64,000 nucleotides of DNA from Ascarosepion bandense (taxonomy: Eukaryota; Mollusca; Cephalopoda; Sepiida; Sepiidae): assembly GCA_037127315.1 (NCBI GenBank), contig JBBBDQ010001270.1, positions 3,868,501-3,932,500 of the forward strand, given 5' to 3'. Numbering within the stretch: position 1 is the first letter of the stretch; every line of letters begins with the position of its first letter. The translations under genes were made by a program, and so were the position numbers. A model generated the notes under the pieces. The model ran no database searches, was not told the DNA's origin, and saw only the letters and a program-made list of their open reading frames with translations. This document shows positions 20,215 through 30,614 of the stretch, in pieces.

Positions 20215-20217
<3 letters not shown>

Positions 20218-20330
20218 CTCCACTGTCATGCTCATGCTAAGAAAGACGCGGCGTCGGCTCAGTTCATTCTCTTTACTATCAGTGATTAAACTTTTCTACC
20301 AGTTAGGAAAGGCCATACATAAGTAATACA

Positions 20331-20333
<3 letters not shown>

Positions 20334-20385
<52 letters not shown>

Positions 20386-20660
20386 ATTATATTTTAGAGC
20401 ATGTACAGAATTTTTTTATATGTCCACTACAAATAGTACATTTGTTTCAACATTGAAACTACAATGTTTCATCAGGTGGTGTGGACAGGAATGAAAAGCC
20501 TCTTCTCTTATATTTGGTCAGTTGTGTGTGGGATGTTGGTGGGGGTTAGTCATAAGGGAATAAGTCTTGTGGATTGACCGTTAGAATTTTGAAGAAAGTG
20601 GTGTGGGTAGTGAATATGGTTGATTAATGAATGTCTGTTTTAAATTAATGTTTTGGACGT
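20334..20660 (+). repeat. (TA)n plus dispersed repeat C
   Basis: After a 47-bp TA run, 'ttttagagcatgtacag', 'caacattgaaactacaatgt' and 'ttcatcaggtggtg' start a block that recurs at 34214 and 41262, with shorter inverted pieces at 7315, 34745 and 62268. The later part 'gattaatgaatgtctg' and 'ttaaattaatgttttggacg' is shared with 34450 and 34870. The family is unknown. Confidence 0.7.
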
Positions 20661-21102
20661 TGTAAAAAAATTTTCTTCATTCTGTATTTTTAAAATTTTT
20701 AAAATTCTTTTAAACACGTTGAATTAAACGATAGAGACAACTTAGTCTTGCAGATTTACTTTTGTATTTTCTCATATTTTCTAATGAGGCTTTTTATTTC
20801 CAAATTATATTTATGCAAATATTGTCCATAGGTTAACCGAGTACTTTCGAACGTCATCCTTCATAAACGGGTCAAATTTGCAGTTTTACCGTTTTAAAAA
20901 CATCAACAATTGTCTTTTAGCAGAAAACGTGTCACGACATTTTGAAGAAATAAATAAACGTTAGGAATTTTTTTTTAATTCAAGGGAAGTAATAATTCAA
21001 TCACGTACAAGCGTGAAAATATGTGATCACGTAGAGGCGTGAATTATCAGATAATATGGAATATTTAGAGCTGCTAAAGATTTTTAAATACCCTAAAAAT
21101 AC
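20661..21102. other. AT-rich interval with one half of a small inverted pair
   Basis: Positions 20722-20777 ('acgatagagacaacttagtc', 'ttgcagattt') are complementary to 21640-21690. Otherwise nothing is recognised. Confidence 0.5.
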
Positions 21103-21415
21103 ATTCAGTCAGTTAAGTGCCATACGTGATACACGTTTGGGCTATCATGTCTCGAACGAGACATGACTGACTGGGCAGAAGATTATCACGCAGTAGGTTG
21201 CCATTTCTTTCTGCGGTAGACTGGTTGCCAACCAAGGCTGTAGAACCCAATCCGTCCTGTTATTTGACCCATAGCTGGAGGGAAGAGACGGATTAATACC
21301 TTTCCCAAGGTTATTTGTGCGTATATGATTGCAACGAATTCTACTGGAATTCGAACTCGGCTCTCCGATTTCTCGTTCCGAGTCGATATCCACTGGACCA
21401 CAACGCACATTAGGA
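21103..21415 (-). mobile_element. SINE-B, near full length
   Basis: It includes the tail hairpin 'catgtctcgaacgagacatg', the body, the B-box-like 'gagttcgaattcc' on the complement and a complete A-box-like 'gtggtccagtggatatc' at the 21400 end. This is the best-preserved copy of the family here. Confidence 0.88.
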
Positions 21416-22299
21416 AACTCAAATTTCAAGGAAAGTAATTATGTCAATTATCTAATTACACAGAGGCAAGAATTATTTACCTTAATTATATTTCAAATAT
21501 ACAATCTAAATACATTATAGGATGCGTCCAGAAACTTGGTAAACTGTGAGATTGATAAGATGTTTATTACTACTCATATGTAGTGCCTCTCAAATTTTAA
21601 GGCATCTAATGTCTGTGTGTTGATCAATAAATTTAGTATTGTCTATGAGAAAATACAAAATCTGCAAGACTAAGTTGTCCCTATCGTTTAATACAACGCC
21701 TTTTATATATATATATTTATATATATATATATTTCGACCGACAAGGAAGATTCTATTTATTTTTTATTTAATTTTTCCAGTATTCTTGCATGTTTCCTTT
21801 GTGCTGGGAATAAAGAGTAGACGCTTTACAAATTACCTATGTAACAACAGTGCAAAAAAAAAGCAACATTAACCAATAATTTACAAGAAAAATGTTGGTT
21901 GATAATACAAAAACACTATTTAAATCACAACATCAAAAGCATCTCACTATAAGAGAAGCACTATATATCAAACAATTTCCTATTACCATAAACCTTACAT
22001 ATTTTAACAGTGGAAAAGGTTTTTTGAAAGTTAAAAAACATACACAGACGCTCACGTGATGTCTAGTTGCGCACGTTATATTACAGTCAAAACATGAGGA
22101 TATTATCGGGAAAATAACATCCTTGACAATGGCCAGTAAAGTTGTTGAAAGCGCTTGGAAAGTAAAAATATTATGGAATATGTTACATTTTTACATTCTG
22201 TTGTGGCCTGTTTCGACCAAGAAGAAAACAACGGAAACAAGAGGGTATTTTTAAACAGTATATTGGAAGAAAAGAATATATATATACAAGTAAGAGTGT
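21416..22299. other. AT-rich interval, nothing coding recognised
   Basis: Contains a short (TA)n at 21704-21732 and the 21640-21690 inverted arm. Nothing else could be assigned. Confidence 0.4.
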
Positions 22300-22970
22300 T
22301 AATAATCAGCAAAATAGGAGTATGGAAATCAGCAAAAAGAACAGCCAAAAATGCCAAACACAGGTGACTGATACTAAAATCAAGCAGGTACAGAAATTTA
22401 AATATCTGGAAATTGTTCGAACAGAAGACGGAAAGTACGACACAGAGGTGAATTGGCATGATAAAGGACGTGTTCCAGAAGCTGAATAAAGTATTAAGAG
22501 ACACAAAAAATTCTCTAAAAACAAAGAAGAGAGTAGTATGTGATGTCAGTTCTTCAATATCGTAGTGAATGCTAGACAATATCATCAAAAATGAAGGAAA
22601 AACTTGAAGTAACTGAAATGTGGCTCTACAGAAGGATGCTGCGGATATCATGGATCGAGCATATGAACAATGATGAGGTTTTGGAAAGGATAGAAACGAA
22701 AAGGAAATTAATATTGAGCACCAGGAAGAGAAAACTAAACTTCCTGGGAAATGCAATGAGAAAGAAGAACCTGATACTAACAGGCCAGATAGAGGGAAAA
22801 TAGACAGGCGAGAACAGCGGATAACATATTTGAAGGGCCTGAGCAGGTGGATGACAGAACGGGGTTTGCGTGGTGTAACAGGAGAAAGCGTGCTAAGAGA
22901 CACAAAGGAAAGAGACACGTGGAAAGCCATGATCGCCTACGTCCTGAAAGGACAAGGTACATAGAAGAAT
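22300..22970 (+). pseudogene. RTE LINE C-terminal half and 3' end
   Basis: Broken frames give 'VTDTKIKQVQKFKYLEIV', then an open 70-codon stretch (22591-22803) 'MKEKLEVTEMWLYRRMLRIS' ... 'RKLILSTRKRKLNFLGNAMR' and 'LTGQIEGK'. Next come 'LSRWMTERGLRGVTGESVL' in a shifted frame and 'AMIAYVLKGQGT' at the terminus. This is the least decayed RTE C-terminus in the window, but it still has several frameshifts. Confidence 0.85.
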
Positions 22971-23035
22971 TTGTGAAAACAACGAATCTATTAAGATGAG
23001 TTAATCATTGCCAGTTTCAAAAATGTCTCAAACAA

Positions 23036-23420
23036 ATGGGAGCAGAGTACGACGACCTAACATATTTCTCATACCTTCGAACGCTTAGCCGCAAAAAATG
23101 CAAAAAAAATGCTGGATTGAGTTTATGCTTTGCAAAAGCAATGACAAGAGTATTCTTTCCTCCAGGATCTAGAATGGATTGTCAACTTAGCATTTTAGTT
23201 GACATCAAGACCCACATGAACACTTTAAATGTTGAGTTGCAAGAAGAGGATTGCATTGGAGATGTTTGGTAATATTATAACTTTTGAAAAATATAATTCG
23301 ACAACTTCAGAATGGGAACGGCTCTCATCTTCCAAATCTCCAAAATCGTAGAAGAGATATAATACCAAACATATTCGGGAGTTTTTCTCGTTTTGCTAAC
23401 TTCCGGCAATATGGAAACAC
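23036..23420 (+). pseudogene. Possible hAT-type transposase fragment
   Basis: A 78-codon frame ends 'LSILVDIKTHMNTLNVELQE', similar to the LVDITxHLNxLNxxLQG segment of hAT-derived proteins such as the GTF2IRD2 C-terminus. A later frame reads 'FGSFSRFANFRQYGNTF', possibly continuing the same domain with frameshifts. No terminal repeats or BED finger were found. This rests on one short motif. Confidence 0.4.
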
Positions 23421-24162
23421 ATTTAAGCTTTTTTGGCTCCTGTGCAGCAAGTGGAAAAAATACCAATATATTTAATTCTGAATTCACTATCGACTTCCAA
23501 GCGGAAATGATGGCATCCTTTTTTGGAAATGCATATGTGTTATGGTTCCCTTCTACGTGGAATGGACTCTTCCTCCTTTATAAATAATAACCGGAGTGAC
23601 TTACGGGTACGCAGCTGTGAGGCAGCCGTGTGACAGTCAAGACGCAGTGTAACTATACCGTTTGGACTTACACTTCTATTTTGCTGATTACTAACACTTT
23701 ACTCTGTATATGTTTTCTTGTAAACTGTTTGAACCTATCTTCCTGTTTCCGTGTCTTTCTTCCTTGCCCAAACAGATGAAGATTCGCCACAGCAATCTGC
23801 ATGTGAACAACTTTTTTAGAAAACGAAATATACTAAGAGTCGTTTAAGAACAAGTTGGACCACCTTGCATAATGCATTGTCTCTGTCATCGACAAATATT
23901 TCATTTGAAGTTGTCGAAAAGTCAGCAGAAACGCGTGTTTCTTTGAATAATTCCAGACTTTTACTATATTTTCTTTGTAGAAAGAAATTTGGATTTTTTG
24001 TTGGTCGTGTCAGTTTTTATCCTGTAAAATAAAGAAAACTTGTTTAAATAATATAATTATAACATTTTCTTTAAATCAGATCAGAGCAGCCTTTTGGACA
24101 AAGCATTCTGAGGTCTAGATAATGTATTATACTACATTTAGATATCACCACAAACGTACGGC
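23421..24162. other. Unassigned interval
   Basis: It may hold the remaining, heavily decayed end of the hAT-like relic. No clear motif is visible. Confidence 0.35.
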
Positions 24163-24378
24163 GTCTATGGCTATATCATGTTGAATATATCGGTTCTTGC
24201 CCGATCATCGAAATTAAACGATATCGAGCCTGGTCAGTACTTAGATGACTGACAGTCTGGGAATACCAGGGGCTGTAAACGTAAGACCAAGAATGTTCTA
24301 CCGGTCCTCTAGGTTTAGGGGTTGGGCGCAGGGCTAACAACCCTGTCCCATAAAAAACAGTTTGTTAGGCGAAACAGT
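24163..24378 (+). mobile_element. 5S-rRNA-derived SINE, truncated copy
   Basis: The first 118 bases follow 5S rRNA in order: 'gttgaatatatcggttcttg', 'ccgatcatcgaaattaaacg', 'gcctggtcagtacttagatg' and 'ctgggaataccaggggctgt'. The 3' body contains 'ggtttaggggttgggcgcag' and 'ggctaacaaccctgtccc'. The same 5S-plus-body combination occurs at 29201-29474. It stops at an RTE fragment and lacks the (GAT)n tail. Confidence 0.85.
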
Positions 24379-24700
24379 ATTACTCTCGATATCACTCCCC
24401 AAACCATGCTCTGCCAACAATTTGCTCAAGCACATCAAATATGTCTCGCGCTGTTTCCTGATGTCTCTCTTTCTTTCTATCCGTCCTGTGAGTATTAGAT
24501 TCTCCATACCCTCTTTCCTCATTACGTATGCGAAGAACTTCCACTGTCTCTTCCTGATGTTAAGTATGAGTTTTCTCCTCGTTTGCATCCTCTCCAACAC
24601 CTCGTCGTTACTCTCGTGCTCGGTCAATGGTATCCTTAGCATCCTTCTGCAGAACAACATTTCTTCTGCCTCCAGCATCTACTTTACTATTCTATTACTT
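24379..24700 (-). pseudogene. RTE LINE fragment
   Basis: The minus-strand frame reads 'EAEEMLFCRRMLRIPLTEHE', 'SNDEVLERMQTRRKLILNIR' and 'KRQWKFFAYVMRKEGMENLI', then 'LTGRIERKRD' and 'YLMCLSKLLAEHGLGSDI'. It is open for 114 codons with no internal stop, the cleanest RTE reading here, but covers only the C-terminal portion. Confidence 0.85.
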
Positions 24701-24734
24701 AGGTTTGGTATTTTTGGAATCTTCACTTTTGTAA

Positions 24735-24830
24735 ACCTTCCAGATGTAGCCCCCTGCACATCAGTGGCGTTTCCGCCTTGCTCGGGGTGAACTGATAAAA
24801 AAAAATAAATAAATAAAATAACATCACGCC
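24735..24830 (+). mobile_element. CR1/jockey-like LINE, 3'-terminal fragment
   Basis: 'gtagccccctgcacatcagt', 'ggcgtttccgccttgctcgg' and an A-rich tail 'aaaaaaaataaataaataaa'. This is the sense orientation of the terminus seen on the minus strand at 11600, 30625, 35240 and 58985. Confidence 0.75.
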
Positions 24831-24849
24831 ATTCTGCTAATTCAGACAT

Positions 24850-25255
24850 CTTCTTTTTCTTGTGACGTAACCCTTCAGGACGTAGGTGATCATAGATTTC
24901 CACCTACCCCAATCCATTTTCCCTCTTAATATTATTCCTCTCGATATTTCTCCTAAACCCCGCTCTGATTTCGGATGTCTCTTTTTCTTTTTATCCGTCC
25001 TGTGCATATTAGATTCTCCAGGTCCTCTTTTCTCATTACACGTTCAAGGAACCTCAGCTGTCTCTTCCTGATTTTAATTTTCTTTCCTGGCGGCTACAAC
25101 TCTAGGAATATAAATGCAAAGTCAATTCCCATCTCGTATGCACTTGCGTTTTCTTTTCGTTTTCCTTTCCAACATCTTACGTGTTTAAATCCATGGCATC
25201 CTCAGCATTCTTATGTAGAACCACATTTATCTCATAACCGAAATCGTTCTATTAG
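24850..25255 (-). pseudogene. RTE LINE 3' fragment
   Basis: From the terminus ('cttcaggacgtaggtgatca' on the plus strand) through the complements of ILTGRIKRKR and KIRKRQLRFL, ending near 'catcctcagcattcttatgt'. A second RTE 3' end lies within 200 bp on the same strand, so two independent insertions are likely. Confidence 0.75.
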
Positions 25256-25317
25256 TCTTTTACTTCTTTTTCATAAAGTAAAGGGGCCCAGGGGCCGTGA
25301 GTTCGACACTCACTGGC

Positions 25318-25378
25318 CGCTCCAGGATGTGCGTTGTGGTGCAGTGTATATCAACTTGGAACGAGAGATCGAGGCGCC
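25318..25378 (+). mobile_element. SINE-B head fragment
   Basis: 'gtgcgttgtggtgcagtgta' and 'ttggaacgagagatcgaggc' match the A-box side of SINE-B. The B-box and body are missing. Confidence 0.7.
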
Positions 25379-25454
25379 GTTGTATGCTCCGGCCTTCTTC
25401 AGGTGTTTGGAATTTTGAACCGAACCCTTTATCACTCACAATTTTGGGGGTCAA

Positions 25455-25690
25455 GTCACAGGAACTGATCAACGTCTATAATCAACGTCTATATCCACTG
25501 GGCCATTTGTCGTTAAGGACACATGGCCCAGTGGATATAGATGTTGGTTAGTGCCTGTGACTTAAGTGACTGTGACTCTTCCCAAACAGTTTTGGTTAGT
25601 GCCTGTGACTCTTCCCAAACAGTTTTGGTTAGTGCCTGTGACTCTTCCCAAAGATTTGTGAGTTCAATACCAGGCTACAGCAGTGGTGAA
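25455..25690 (+). mobile_element. Third tRNA-like SINE (SINE-C) fronted by an A-box palindrome
   Basis: A-box-like 'tggcccagtggatatag' near 25525 and B-box-like 'gagttcaataccagg' near 25660 form a tRNA-like head. Between them a 35-bp unit 'ttggttagtgcctgtgactc' + 'ttcccaaacagtt' is present about three times. Upstream, 25483-25506 is the inverted copy of 25523-25546 with one mismatch and a 16-bp loop; looser complementarity extends the arms to about 40 bp. Confidence 0.7.
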
Positions 25691-25849
25691 CAAGTAACTT
25701 ACAAGGTTAGAGGGAGATAACTCATGACTACCAGAATAGGCACTACTACGCAAGGAATGAATTTCATATACACCAGTGATTGTAACTATTATTTATTAAT
25801 TTATATATCGATATATTTATATATTAGTCTGATAATATCTGTTTATCTA

Positions 25850-25878
25850 TCTCAGTCTGCTCATATCTATCTACGTCC

Positions 25879-25930
<52 letters not shown>

Positions 25931-25990
25931 CAGTCTGCTCATATCTATCTACGTCCCTCTGTCTATCTACCTATCTTAGCCTGTTCATGT
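25850..25990 (+). repeat. (ATCT)n with 'cagtctgctcatatc' spacers
   Basis: Two ATCT runs are separated by 'cagtctgctcatatctatct' + 'acgtcc', a spacer that appears twice. It leads directly into the MITE at 25998. Confidence 0.95.
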
Positions 25991-25997
25991 CTGTCTA

Positions 25998-26390
25998 CAC
26001 TCCCGGCCATAATTATTAGGAAACCCAAGTTTGTTTTTTTTCTTGTAAACGATGAATTTCATAATATTTTTAGTATTTATTGCCAAGTAGATAATTCCGA
26101 ATGAAAATAGAATGGTTCTTTTGTTGTTATTATTACTTGGCAAAATTTTACAAGGAAGCCAAGAAGCCTTTGCTTCGGCCAGCCAATAAGAAGAAGAGAC
26201 TAGCATGGGGAAGAGAGCAGAAAAACTGGACACCAGAACAGTTCATTTGATGCACATGTTATTGTGCAGTATTAACAAAAGAAACATTCTATTTTCAATT
26301 AGAATTAACTGCTTGGCAATAAACACAAGAAAATAATATGAAATACATCATTTTTTAAAACTGGGGTGGCCTAATAATTATGGCCAGTAG

Positions 26391-26391
<1 letters not shown>
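25998..26391. mobile_element. Tc1-type MITE retaining a transposase scrap
   Basis: Ends 'cactcccggccataattatt' and the complement of 'aataattatggccagtag' match the MITE at 5522, with TA at the left border. Inside, 26161-26244 (plus strand) translates as 'KKPLLRPANKKKRLAWGREQ' + 'KNWTPEQF', a recognisable piece of Tc1-family transposase (RxPLLxxxNKxxRLxWAxEHxxWT). This ties the MITE family to a Tc1-type autonomous parent. Confidence 0.88.
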
Positions 26392-26453
<62 letters not shown>

Positions 26454-26458
26454 CAGGC

Positions 26459-26489
<31 letters not shown>

Positions 26490-26564
26490 ATCTATCTCAG
26501 TATAATCTGTCTGTCTATCTATCTATGGTACACCGTTCATATCTATCTATCTCAGTATATTGCA

Positions 26565-26616
<52 letters not shown>

Positions 26617-26719
26617 CAGGCTCTTTCTTTCTTTCTTTCTTTCTATCTATCTATCTCAGTATAATCTGTCTGTCTATCTATCTATGGTACACCGTTCATA
26701 TCTATCTCAGTATATTACA

Positions 26720-26770
<51 letters not shown>

Positions 26771-26774
26771 AGGC

Positions 26775-26805
<31 letters not shown>

Positions 26806-26901
26806 CTCTTTCTATCTATCTATCTCAGTATAATCTGTCTGCCTATCTATCTATGGTACACCGTTCATATCTATCTCAGTATATTGCAATCTATCTATCT
26901 G

Positions 26902-26932
<31 letters not shown>

Positions 26933-26933
26933 G

Positions 26934-26965
<32 letters not shown>
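26392..26965 (+). repeat. (ATCT)n/(TTTC)n higher-order array
   Basis: Three to four repeats of a block: (ATCT)n, 'caggctctttctttctttc', 'tatctcagtataatctgtct', 'ggtacaccgttcatatct', 'cagtatattgcaa', then ATCT again. The block length is roughly 150 bp. Blocks differ mostly in ATCT number. Confidence 0.93.
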
Positions 26966-27554
26966 GTAAGTGTGATTGATTTGATACTGATGTTCTTTCA
27001 TATTACTCGAACAGTTGCCATTACTTATTGGGAAAGACAGTGAAGCGCTTGTATCTCTACGTTACGTATTTCAGAGTTTTTTTTCTCATCTCAGACTAGT
27101 TACACCCCAAGGGTAAAGAGCCAAGTATACCCTGCTTTTTACCATATCTGGCGGAAGAAAAGAAGTAATTCGTGCATTACCCAAGAGAATTAGTGTGAAA
27201 GCGAATGGAAGTGAGTAGACTCGTTCAACTTTACGGGTCGATAACCGCACTTCACATCTCGCCGATACAGGTACAATACGACGAGAAAAATTTATTGCTA
27301 CATGTCTTTTTCTATTTTCGTTTAAATCTATTTGTCTAATAACTTTTTAAGCCTCGAATTATTGAACTTTGTTTTCTATGTGTCATGTTCTTTTTGGGAA
27401 AGGTTTCTTTGGCGGTAAATATTGAATGATTTATCATCTATAATTTGGGCGGGGAGTCGTAATTGACATTTCCCTAAGTAGAAACTTTGAACTCGAAATC
27501 GGGGTCCCAAATTGATTTCCATGATAAAAACCGAATATCTGCTAGATAATAGTT
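26966..27554. other. Apparently unique interval between two ATCT arrays
   Basis: Contains no repeat shared elsewhere in the window and no coding motif. 'cccaagggtaaagagccaag' at 27107 weakly recalls the CR1/jockey-like 3' terminus but cannot be confirmed. Confidence 0.4.
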
Positions 27555-27560
27555 TGTTCA

Positions 27561-27624
<64 letters not shown>

Positions 27625-27754
27625 ACTTTCAGTCTGCTCATTATCTATCTATCAGCGTCTGTTCATATCTATCTATCTATCTATCTATCTATTTATCTAT
27701 CTCAGGCTATTCATATCTATCTATCTATCTATCTCAGGCTATTCATATCTATCA

Positions 27755-27811
<57 letters not shown>

Positions 27812-27846
27812 CAGTCTATTCATATCTATCTATCTCAGTCTATTCA

Positions 27847-27906
<60 letters not shown>

Positions 27907-27947
27907 ACTTTCAGTCTGCTCATTATCTAGCTATCACCGTCTGTTCA

Positions 27948-28004
<57 letters not shown>

Positions 28005-28044
28005 CTTTCAGTCTGCTCATTATCTATCTATCAGCGTCTGTTCA

Positions 28045-28090
<46 letters not shown>

Positions 28091-28129
28091 GTCTATCTAT
28101 CTATCTATCTATCTATCTCTCTATCTCAG

Positions 28130-28196
<67 letters not shown>

Positions 28197-28203
28197 CATC
28201 TAT

Positions 28204-28234
<31 letters not shown>

Positions 28235-28244
28235 CATCTATTCA

Positions 28245-28292
<48 letters not shown>
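27555..28292 (+). repeat. (ATCT)n higher-order array, about 740 bp
   Basis: ATCT runs are punctuated by 'cagtctgctcattatct', 'cagcgtctgttcatatc' and 'caggctattcatatc'. Blocks near 27627, 27912 and 28010 are near-identical. The 265-codon S/I/Y/L frame across it is purely the tetranucleotide read in frame. Confidence 0.97.
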
Positions 28293-28639
28293 ATTTAATT
28301 GCGCACTAGTGGCAAGTGTTCCAACTAAATTTCTTGACATTTTAATTTCCAGACCGATCCTTTAGTTCAAAAATTGATTAAAAGAGAAGTCTTTGGAAAC
28401 ATTTTAGTGTTTAAAACCTGCAAGGCCTTTCTTTTCCATTACATTTTCTCACTGCCTACCTTGCTGAATTGTGACTTGTCTTTTATTCTTTTGGCGGGGA
28501 GGGGGCTGGCAGTTGTGATTGTTTCTGCAATAATTAGACCCCTGCTACTGGGATTTCTTTCAAGTTCCCGTCTCAGTTTGAATGAAACAAAGAAGTTTCT
28601 ATTTCTTCATTGGCGATTCCAATTTCTATGCGTTTTACC
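28293..28639. other. Unassigned interval
   Basis: A 91-codon frame (28374-28649) shows no known motif. It could be a decayed upstream part of the LINE fragment that follows. Confidence 0.35.
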
Positions 28640-28915
28640 ATTGGAATAGTTAAATGCAACTTCCACTTCTACTCTAACAGTTTCTTTTCTCACACTTCTT
28701 GTCCTTGGAACTCTTTTCAGTATACTTGCTTCCTTGATAGATGCAGTCTATCAAAATTTCAATGAACACCAATTACTATCTTTTGTCTTCTTGAATCGCG
28801 TTTATCTTTTATTCTTTTTTCTTTGTATTCAGTTTTTCTATTACTGTAACACCATGGACGCTACTGACGGTCCAGCATTACTCAGGGTAAAATGATAAAA
28901 CAAAAAAAAATCGAC
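28640..28915 (+). pseudogene. CR1/jockey-like LINE 3' fragment
   Basis: 'ctactctaacagtttctttt' matches 7204-7230, and 'ttgcttccttgatagatgca' matches the segment after it. The terminus 'ccagcattactcagggtaaa' and A-rich 'aaaacaaaaaaaaat' resemble 24735-24830. It is strongly decayed. Confidence 0.6.
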
Positions 28916-29061
28916 GAAGGCTAGTTCTATTTTAAATTAAAAAAAAATTATAAACTGTTTACGTAAATCCTTGTTCCCGTAACACGATTTGTTACGAAGT
29001 GATTTTCGGTAACTACCGGCCTCTCAGGGTTTCAAGATGGATTCCAGCAAAACGCCCTCTT

Positions 29062-29645
29062 TTGCGCTGTGGTGCAATGGGTTTCGGTTCGGAATAAGAA
29101 ATCAAAGAGCCGGGTTTGAATTCTTGTATTGTCTTACGCGCAAATAATATTGAGAAAAGTATTAATCCATCTCTTTTCACTCGAGCTATGGGTTGAATAG
29201 TCTACGACTATATCGTGTTGAATACACCGGTTCCCGTCCGATCACCGAAGTTAAGCAACATCGAGCCTGGTCAGTACTTCAATGGGTGACCAATTGAGGA
29301 TTACCAGGTGCTGTAAACATAAGGACCAAGAATGGTCCAACGGTCCTCCAGGTTTGGGGGTTGGGTGCAGGGCTAACAACCCTACCCCGTATAAAACAGT
29401 TTGTTACAGAAACAGCAACAAAAAAGTTGCTTTCCTATGCACCATCTGGGTGTGATGGATAAATGATGATGATGATGGGTTGAATAGCTGAACAGATTGA
29501 GTTCAATAGCCTTGATTGGCAACCAGTCTACCACAGAAATAAATGGCAACGTAAAGCGAAAAATTCTTCTGCCTCGTCAGTCATGTCTCGAAATAGACAT
29601 AATCGCCCAAGCATGTATCCCGTGCGGCATTTAACTCACTGACTG
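29062..29645 (+). mobile_element. SINE-B interrupted by a 5S-derived SINE
   Basis: The head 'gctgtggtgcaatggg' with B-box-like 'gggtttgaattcttg' and first body half occupy 29062-29200. The second half, from 'ctgaacagattgagttcaat' to the tail 'atttaactcactgactgac', occupies 29488-29645. The interruption is the 5S element at 29201-29474, flanked by a 13-bp duplication of SINE-B sequence. Confidence 0.88.
29201..29474 (+). mobile_element. 5S-rRNA-derived SINE, complete, with 13-bp TSD
   Basis: Positions 29201-29318 (118 nt) follow 5S rRNA along its whole length: 'gttgaatacaccggttcccg', 'tccgatcaccgaagttaagc', 'gcctggtcagtacttcaatg', 'gggtgacc'. The terminal 'ccaattgaggattaccaggt' is degraded at box C. 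A 3' body (29319-29450) and a (GAT)n-type tail follow. The 13 bases 'atgggttgaatag' precede (29188-29200) and follow (29475-29487) the element. It is a retroposed SINE, not a 5S gene. Confidence 0.92.
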
Positions 29646-29822
29646 ACCTTAAGAAGATATCTGAGGTTTGTATAAAGTTTTATTAATTTGTCATTTTCCA
29701 GTTGACAGAATAACTGGTGTAAGGTTTCAATTTCAGTTTTCTTTGTGAAGATTTAAATTTCGGTTGAATATAGCAATTTTCTCCTAGATTTAAAGATATA
29801 TAGTTAATTATGTCATGCATAT

Positions 29823-29839
29823 GTGTTATGGTGCAATGG

Positions 29840-29905
<66 letters not shown>

Positions 29906-29918
29906 TTCAGTCTGCTCA

Positions 29919-29952
<34 letters not shown>

Positions 29953-29989
29953 CAGTCTGTTCATATCTATCTATCTATCTTTCTATCTT

Positions 29990-30022
<33 letters not shown>

Positions 30023-30133
30023 TTATTTCAGTCTGCTCACTATCTATCTATCTATCTATCTATATATATATATATATATATATCTGTCAGCGTCTGTTCA
30101 TATTTATCTAAATATCTATTTCAGTCTGCTCAA

Positions 30134-30176
<43 letters not shown>

Positions 30177-30189
30177 TTCAGTCTGCTCA

Positions 30190-30245
<56 letters not shown>

Positions 30246-30470
30246 TAATTGCTCGGAATGAGAAATCGGAGAGCCGAGTTCGAATTCTTGTTACATTCAC
30301 TTACGCGCAAATACCCTTTCTTATCCATCTCTTCTCTTTCCAGCTATGAGTTGAATAGCAGGACAGTCAGTCTAGCGCAAAAAAATGGCAAGCTACTGCG
30401 AGAAAATCTCCTGCATAGTCAGTCATTGATCGAAAATAACACGATCGCCTAAACTTAAATTATTGACTGA
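29823..30470 (+). mobile_element. SINE-B with an ATCT expansion inside its tRNA-like head
   Basis: A-box-like 'tgttatggtgcaatgga' (29824-29840) runs straight into ATCT repeats. At 30251 'gctcggaatgagaaatcgga' resumes the family exactly where the head should continue, followed by the B-box-like 'gagttcgaattc' (30276) and the normal body and tail to 30470. In intact copies the same interval is only a few tens of bases. Confidence 0.85.
29840..30245 (+). repeat. (ATCT)n higher-order array inside SINE-B
   Basis: About 405 bp of ATCT with spacers 'cagtctgctcactatct' and 'cagtctgttcatatc', and one (TA)n island at 30061-30082. At least four ATCT blocks are punctuated by 'atttcagtctgctca'. Confidence 0.96.
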
Positions 30471-30614
30471 TAATAGAGCCCCAACGTTAGGCACCCCTTA
30501 TAGTAGGCACCCAGTATTAAAAAATATTGATCGAAAGCAGAGAATTAAGCATTACAAATAGGGCACTGATGGAATCTCTGGGCTAGAGCTGAGCTGTTTT
30601 AACATTCCAGGCAG

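Noticed and set aside
22103..22930. 275-codon minus-strand frame
   Set aside because: It is the antisense shadow of an RTE LINE fragment whose sense-strand motifs are clear.
27512..28309. 265-codon open frame rich in S, I, Y and L
   Set aside because: It is ATCT read in a frame without stops; composition and spacer repeats explain it fully.
29201..29318. Functional 5S rRNA gene
   Set aside because: Box C is degraded, the sequence is followed by a SINE body and GAT tail, and a 13-bp target duplication encloses the whole.
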